64,000 bases of DNA from Nonomuraea maritima (GTDB lineage: Bacteria > Actinomycetota > Actinomycetes > Streptosporangiales > Streptosporangiaceae): positions 1-64,000 of the forward strand of contig NZ_FNFB01000019.1 in NCBI RefSeq assembly GCF_900100395.1. Direction: 5' to 3'. Both the position numbers and the translations under genes were made by a program. Under the pieces are notes generated by a model. That model saw only the letters and a program-made list of their open reading frames with translations, was not told where the DNA came from and did no database searches. Every line of letters starts with the position of its first letter. The stretch's first letter is position 1. This document shows, in pieces, positions 60,380-64,000 of this stretch.

Positions 60380-61625
60380 GCACGTCGAGCCCCACGTAGG
60401 GGCGCAGCGCCTGAGGCACCACCACGGAGCCGTCGGCCTGCTGGTGCGTCTCCAGGATCGCCACGATCCAGCGGGTCGTGGCGAGCGTGCCGTTGAGCGT
60501 GGCCAGCGGCTGCGGCTTGCCGTCCTTGTCGCGGTAGCGGACGCCGAGCCGCCGCGTCTGGAACTCGGTGCAGTTGGACGTCGAGGTGAGCTCGCGGTAG
60601 CGGCCCTGGGTCGGGATCCACGCCTCGCAGTCGAACTTGCGGGCGGCCGACATGCCGAGGTCGCCGGCCGCGGTGTCGATGACGCGGTACGGCACCTCGA
60701 TCTTGGCCAGCATCTCCTTCTCCCATTCGAGCAGGCGAAGGTGCTCCGCGTGAGCCTCCTCGGGCAGGACGTAGGAGAACATCTCGACCTTGTCGAACTG
60801 GTGGACCCGGATGATGCCTCTGGTGTCCTTGCCGTACGAGCCCGCCTCGCGGCGGAAGCAGGACGACCAGCCCGCGTAGCGCAGCGGCAGGTCGCCGCCA
60901 CTCAGGATCTCGCGGGCGTGGTAGCCGGCCAGCGACACCTCGGAGGTGCCGACCAGGTAGAGGTCGTCCTCGGGGAGGTGGTAGATCTCCTTGTCGTGGG
61001 CCACCTGGAAACCGGTGCCCGCCATGGTCTCGGGCTTGACCAGCACCGGGGTGATCATGGGGATGAACCCGGCCTCGATGGCCTGCTGCATCGCCATGTT
61101 GAGCAGCCCGAGCTGGAGCCGCGCGCCGACGCCCTTCAGGAAGAAGAAGCGCGAGCCGGACACCTTGGCGCCCCGCTCCATGTCGATGGCGCCGAGCGCC
61201 TCGCCGATCTCGAGGTGGTCCTTCGGCTCGAAGTCGAACACCCGGGGCTCGCCGTGCGTCTCGAGCACCACGTAGTCGTCCTCGCCGCCGGGGGGCGCGC
61301 CCTCCTCGACGATGTTGGGCACGGTCTGCAGCAGCGCGTCGAGCTCGCCGGCCAGCTTCTCGGCCTCGGCCTCGGCCGCCTTGACCTGGCCCGCGAGGTC
61401 TTTGGCCCGCTGGAGCAGCGCGGCCTTCTCCTCGCCCTGCGCCTTGGAGACCGACTTGCCCATGCTCTTCTGCTCGGCGCGCAGCGACTCGAACGAGGTC
61501 AGCGCCGATCGGCGACGTCCGTCGAGGTCGAGCAGCGCGTCGACGACCGAGTCGTCCTCGCCGCGGGCGCGCTGCGACGCCCGGAGCCGGTCGGGATCCT
61601 CACGAAGGGTACGCAGGTCAATCAC
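60363..61625 (-). CDS. serS: Seryl-tRNA synthetase
   Basis: 420 residues from GTG 61625, starting MIDLRTLREDPDRLRASQRA. The N-terminal coiled-coil arm (about 25-110) that grips the tRNA-Ser long arm is present. Class II motif 2 FRREAGSYGKDTRGIIRVHQ and motif 3 NGTLATTRWIVAILE are intact. Essential aminoacylation of tRNA-Ser; the tRNA-Ser gene 7 kb away is on the other strand and is not part of an operon with it. The 61 bases between serS and pheA show no gene. Confidence 0.95.
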   Translation of the reverse strand: MIDLRTLREDPDRLRASQRARGEDDSVVDALLDLDGRRRSALTSFESLRAEQKSMGKSVSKAQGEEKAALLQRAKDLAGQVKAAEAEAEKLAGELDALLQTVPNIVEEGAPPGGEDDYVVLETHGEPRVFDFEPKDHLEIGEALGAIDMERGAKVSGSRFFFLKGVGARLQLGLLNMAMQQAIEAGFIPMITPVLVKPETMAGTGFQVAHDKEIYHLPEDDLYLVGTSEVSLAGYHAREILSGGDLPLRYAGWSSCFRREAGSYGKDTRGIIRVHQFDKVEMFSYVLPEEAHAEHLRLLEWEKEMLAKIEVPYRVIDTAAGDLGMSAARKFDCEAWIPTQGRYRELTSTSNCTEFQTRRLGVRYRDKDGKPQPLATLNGTLATTRWIVAILETHQQADGSVVVPQALRPYVGLDVLTPAK

Positions 61626-61686
61626 AGAGAAAGGCTACCGGCGCACCGGCCCGTCGCGCTCACCTATAAGCCGTGAACCATCCCGA

Positions 61687-62610
61687 TCAGAGGCGTCCGG
61701 CCCGGATGCGGGCCAGCCAGTCGCCCGCCTCGGCGAACTCGCCGTCGCTCGTGCCGCGCTTGACCTGCGGCGCCACGCCGTCGGCCCGCGGGTAGCTGCC
61801 GAGGAAGCGCACCTCGCCCGCGATGCGGTGCAGCCCGGAAAGAGCCTCGCCGACGCGCGCGTCGGCGACGTGACCCTCGAAGTCGAAGTGGAAGAAGTAG
61901 CGCCCGATGCCGTCGCCGGTCGGCCGCGACTCGATGCGCGTCAGGTTGACCCCGCGTACGGAGAACTCGGTCAGCATCTCCAGCAGCGCGCCAGGACGGT
62001 CGTCGGCCAGGAAGACGACCAGCGTGGTGCGGTCGGAGCCGGTCGCCTCCGGCAGCGCGGCGCCCGGCCGCCCGACCTTGACGAACCGGGTCACGGTGTC
62101 GGACCTGTCGCCGACGTCGGAGGCCAGCTCGACGAGCCCGTAGTGCTCGCCGGCGATGGGAGCCGCGATCGCCGCGTCGTACGGCGAGCCAGGCAGAGCC
62201 ACCTCCTGGGCCGCGGCGGCCGTGGAGGGCGCGGCCACCACGACGGCGTCGGGCAGCTCGCGCGAGACGTAGGCGCGGCACTGCGTGATGGCCGCGGGAT
62301 GCGTGTAGACCCGCTTGATGTGCGGAATATCGGTGCCGGGCCGGGCCAGCAGCGAGAACCGCACCGGCAGGAGCAGCTCAGCGTTGATCATCAACGGCTC
62401 GCCCCAGGCGAACTCGTCGAGCGTCGTGGTGATGGCACCCTCGATCGAGTTCTCCAGCGGCACGACGGCGCCGTCGGCGTCACCCGCGCGGGCGGCGTTC
62501 AGCGCGGCGCTCACGCTCGCGCACGGCAGCCGCTCGGCTGTGGGGTCGAGGAGCCGCAGGGCCTCTTCGGTGAAGGTCCCTTCGGGGCCGAGATAGGCGA
62601 GTCTGGGCAT
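61687..62610 (-). CDS. pheA: Prephenate dehydratase
   Basis: 307 residues from ATG 62610; the open frame before it is not coding. The dehydratase domain (LAYLGPEGTFTEEALRLL, VVPLENSIEGAITTTLDEF, THPAAITQC) is followed by an ACT regulatory domain (about 200-280) with RPGALLEMLTEFSVRGVNLT and the ESRP motif for Phe feedback. It makes phenylpyruvate from prephenate in Phe synthesis. A C-terminal tail of about 25 residues follows the ACT domain. Confidence 0.94.
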   Translation of the reverse strand: MPRLAYLGPEGTFTEEALRLLDPTAERLPCASVSAALNAARAGDADGAVVPLENSIEGAITTTLDEFAWGEPLMINAELLLPVRFSLLARPGTDIPHIKRVYTHPAAITQCRAYVSRELPDAVVVAAPSTAAAAQEVALPGSPYDAAIAAPIAGEHYGLVELASDVGDRSDTVTRFVKVGRPGAALPEATGSDRTTLVVFLADDRPGALLEMLTEFSVRGVNLTRIESRPTGDGIGRYFFHFDFEGHVADARVGEALSGLHRIAGEVRFLGSYPRADGVAPQVKRGTSDGEFAEAGDWLARIRAGRL

Positions 62611-62678
62611 GCGTCCAGAGTATCCGCAGGTCGAGGGCATATGTCGCTGATTCGCCCACGCGTCCACACAGTGAGACG

Positions 62679-63098
62679 CTACGGCGTCTCGGCGGCGCGC
62701 CGGGCGACCACAGGCCCGAGCCCGAGGCGCGCCGCCCGCACCGCCGCCTCCTCCTCCGGCGACAGCGGCTCCTCGCCCTTGCCGCCCACCACCGGGCGCA
62801 CGTACGTACGGGTCTCGCTGCGCCCGTTGATCGACGTCAGCACGATGCCGTCGCCCAGCCCGTTGATCATCGCCACGGAGAACGACAGCCGCCCGGTCAT
62901 CTCGGAGAGCGCGTCGTAACGGCAGACCGCGACGTCGCGCACGGCCTTCAGGTCGCCCGGGACCTCGCTGAGCTGCCGGGCCAGCATGCGCCGCCCCTCT
63001 TCGACGGTGGCCCGCGCCTCGCGCAGCGCCAGATAGCCGATCAGCACGCCGCTGACGCCGGCGACGAGGCCCACGATCATCCAACCGGTAATGAGCAC
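62679..63098 (-). CDS. DUF4446 family protein
   Basis: 139 residues from ATG 63098. One N-terminal span (about 5-25) and a short coiled region precede the conserved block VCRYDALSEMTGRLSFSVAM, GLGDGIVLTSINGRSETRTY, which defines DUF4446. The family is widespread in actinobacteria and Firmicutes, without a known function. It lies between pheA and the mannosyltransferase gene on the same strand. Confidence 0.85.
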   Translation of the reverse strand: MLITGWMIVGLVAGVSGVLIGYLALREARATVEEGRRMLARQLSEVPGDLKAVRDVAVCRYDALSEMTGRLSFSVAMINGLGDGIVLTSINGRSETRTYVRPVVGGKGEEPLSPEEEAAVRAARLGLGPVVARRAAETP

Positions 63099-63114
63099 AC
63101 CACGCAGGGTAACG

Positions 63115-64000
63115 TCACGGCAAAGCGGTCTGCCGTCGTTTCGGCAGCCACGACACGAGCAGCCACACGAGGACGATCGCCCCGAGTCCGTACCCGTTCT
63201 GCACGATCTTGCCCAGTACGAGGCTCACCCCCGGGATGTCGGCGGCCTTCAGCGAGACGCCCCACCAGGGCACGGGCACCACGTAGTACAGCCACACGCC
63301 GGCCGCCACGCGCAGCCGTACCGGGTCGCGGCCGTCGCCGACGACGGCGGCGAGCACGACCACCACCCAGGCCAGGTGGTGGATCCAGGCGACCGGCGAG
63401 ATGAGCACCGCCATGAGCCCGACGAGCGCGACCGCGGTGATCGGGTCGCCCCTGTCGTGGGCGTCGCGCGCGCCGCGGAAGCCGTACCAGGCGACCACGG
63501 CCACGAGCACCAGCCAGAGCGCGGACGTCAGCAGTTCGGGCCAGTACAGCCGGATCAGCATGCCGCGGATCGACTGGTTGGTGGTGGCCGCGTTGGCGCC
63601 GAGCCGCTCGGGGTCGAGCAGCGCCGAGAACCAGAAGCCTGCCGCGTCGCGCGGGATCACCGCGAACGGCAGCAGCGTGAGCACCGCCGCTGTGAACGAC
63701 GCCATGAAGAACGTCCGCCACTGCCGCGTGACCAGCAGGTAGATCAGGAAGACGCCCGGGGTCAGCTTGACCGCCGTGGCGAGCCCGATCAGGAAGCCGC
63801 GCGGCCACCAGGGCCGTTTGGCCACGCAGTCGGCCAGGCACAGCGCCACCAGCAGGATGTCGACCTGCCCGAACCGCACCTGGTCCCTGATCGGCATCAG
63901 GTACGTGCCCATCACCATGAGCAGTGCGAACAGCCACGGCGCGTACCTGCGCCCCCGCAGGACCTCGCGGAACGCGAACCCGACGGTCACGGCCAGCGCC
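63115..64000 (-). CDS. GT87-family mannosyltransferase, N-terminus outside the window
   Basis: The frame is open to the right edge; the 291 residues seen contain about eight spans and match GT87/DUF2029 (PimE/alpha-1,2-mannosyltransferase-like): VRFGQVDILLVALCLADC, GLATAVKLTPGVFLIYLLV and SPVAWIHHLAWVV. These polyprenyl-phosphate-mannose-dependent enzymes extend PIMs, LAM or other envelope glycans. An ATG at 63990 could start a shorter product, but the family is usually about 400 residues, so 5' truncation by the window is likely. Confidence 0.82.
   Translation of the reverse strand, partial: ALAVTVGFAFREVLRGRRYAPWLFALLMVMGTYLMPIRDQVRFGQVDILLVALCLADCVAKRPWWPRGFLIGLATAVKLTPGVFLIYLLVTRQWRTFFMASFTAAVLTLLPFAVIPRDAAGFWFSALLDPERLGANAATTNQSIRGMLIRLYWPELLTSALWLVLVAVVAWYGFRGARDAHDRGDPITAVALVGLMAVLISPVAWIHHLAWVVVVLAAVVGDGRDPVRLRVAAGVWLYYVVPVPWWGVSLKAADIPGVSLVLGKIVQNGYGLGAIVLVWLLVSWLPKRRQTALP

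Noticed and set aside
53351..61625. Functional link between tRNA-Ser and serS
   Set aside because: They are 7 kb apart on opposite strands with many unrelated genes between; no shared control visible.
1..64000. Mobile element, prophage or CRISPR array
   Set aside because: No integrase, transposase, terminal repeats, att-like duplication at the tRNA-Ser, or regularly spaced repeats were seen on reading.

Overview
The window is high-GC DNA with codon use, GTG starts and gene families of an actinobacterium. The bacterial proteasome activator Bpa, a DUF4446 protein, an F420-type LLM oxidoreductase and many TetR regulators support this. The overall content fits a large soil genome such as Streptosporangiales (inference from gene content only; no marker gene for exact placement is present). 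No phage integrase, insertion sequence or CRISPR array was seen.

Layout. 1-4.2 kb: small accessory secreted and membrane proteins, namely an I36-type protease inhibitor, a secreted protein with two FtsX-like extracellular domains, a small secreted protein and a membrane-anchored HTH protein. 4.3-7.5 kb: a zone of gene decay. It holds an MFS transporter with one in-frame stop, a histidine kinase and a MacB-like permease that meet at one breakpoint with both 5' parts lost, and a frameshifted small membrane protein. 7.5-17 kb: a tightly coupled minus-strand operon encoding an iron/B12/metallophore-type ABC importer (permease, ATPase, lipoprotein), a CobN-type chelatase, its AAA+ (I) and VWA (D) partners, and a 51-aa coupling ORF. 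A Zur/Fur-like palindrome lies upstream. 17-28 kb: single enzymes and regulators (serine hydrolase, GlxA regulator, HD hydrolase, O-methyltransferase, LLM oxidoreductase, acyltransferase, aldo/keto reductase with TetR, membrane proteins). 28-36.4 kb: a carbohydrate locus with a Gfo/Idh dehydrogenase, a ribose-type ABC importer, and a ROK repressor divergent from a ROK kinase. 36.5-41.4 kb: a secreted polysaccharide deacetylase and a large S8 protease.

41.5-43.9 kb holds the most striking locus. An Ung-like uracil-DNA-glycosylase domain is fused to an arginine-type ADP-ribosyltransferase with an intact R-S-ExE set, and the gene is divergent from a stand-alone macro-domain protein. This is an ADP-ribosyl writer/eraser pair with a nucleic-acid-directed module, formally similar to DarTG-type systems but built from different parts.

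43.9-53.3 kb: two TetR-regulated units (an SDR, and a DHA2-type MFS exporter with small membrane proteins and a universal stress protein), a PAS/coiled-coil pair, a luciferase-like oxidoreductase, an M15 lipoprotein peptidase and a Nudix-NYN fusion. 53.3-64 kb is housekeeping-like: tRNA-Ser(UGA), a ParA/MinD-like ATPase with a long disordered N-terminus, quinone oxidoreductase plus bpa, a HAD phosphatase, a cold-shock protein, serS, pheA, a DUF4446 gene and a partial GT87 mannosyltransferase at the right edge.
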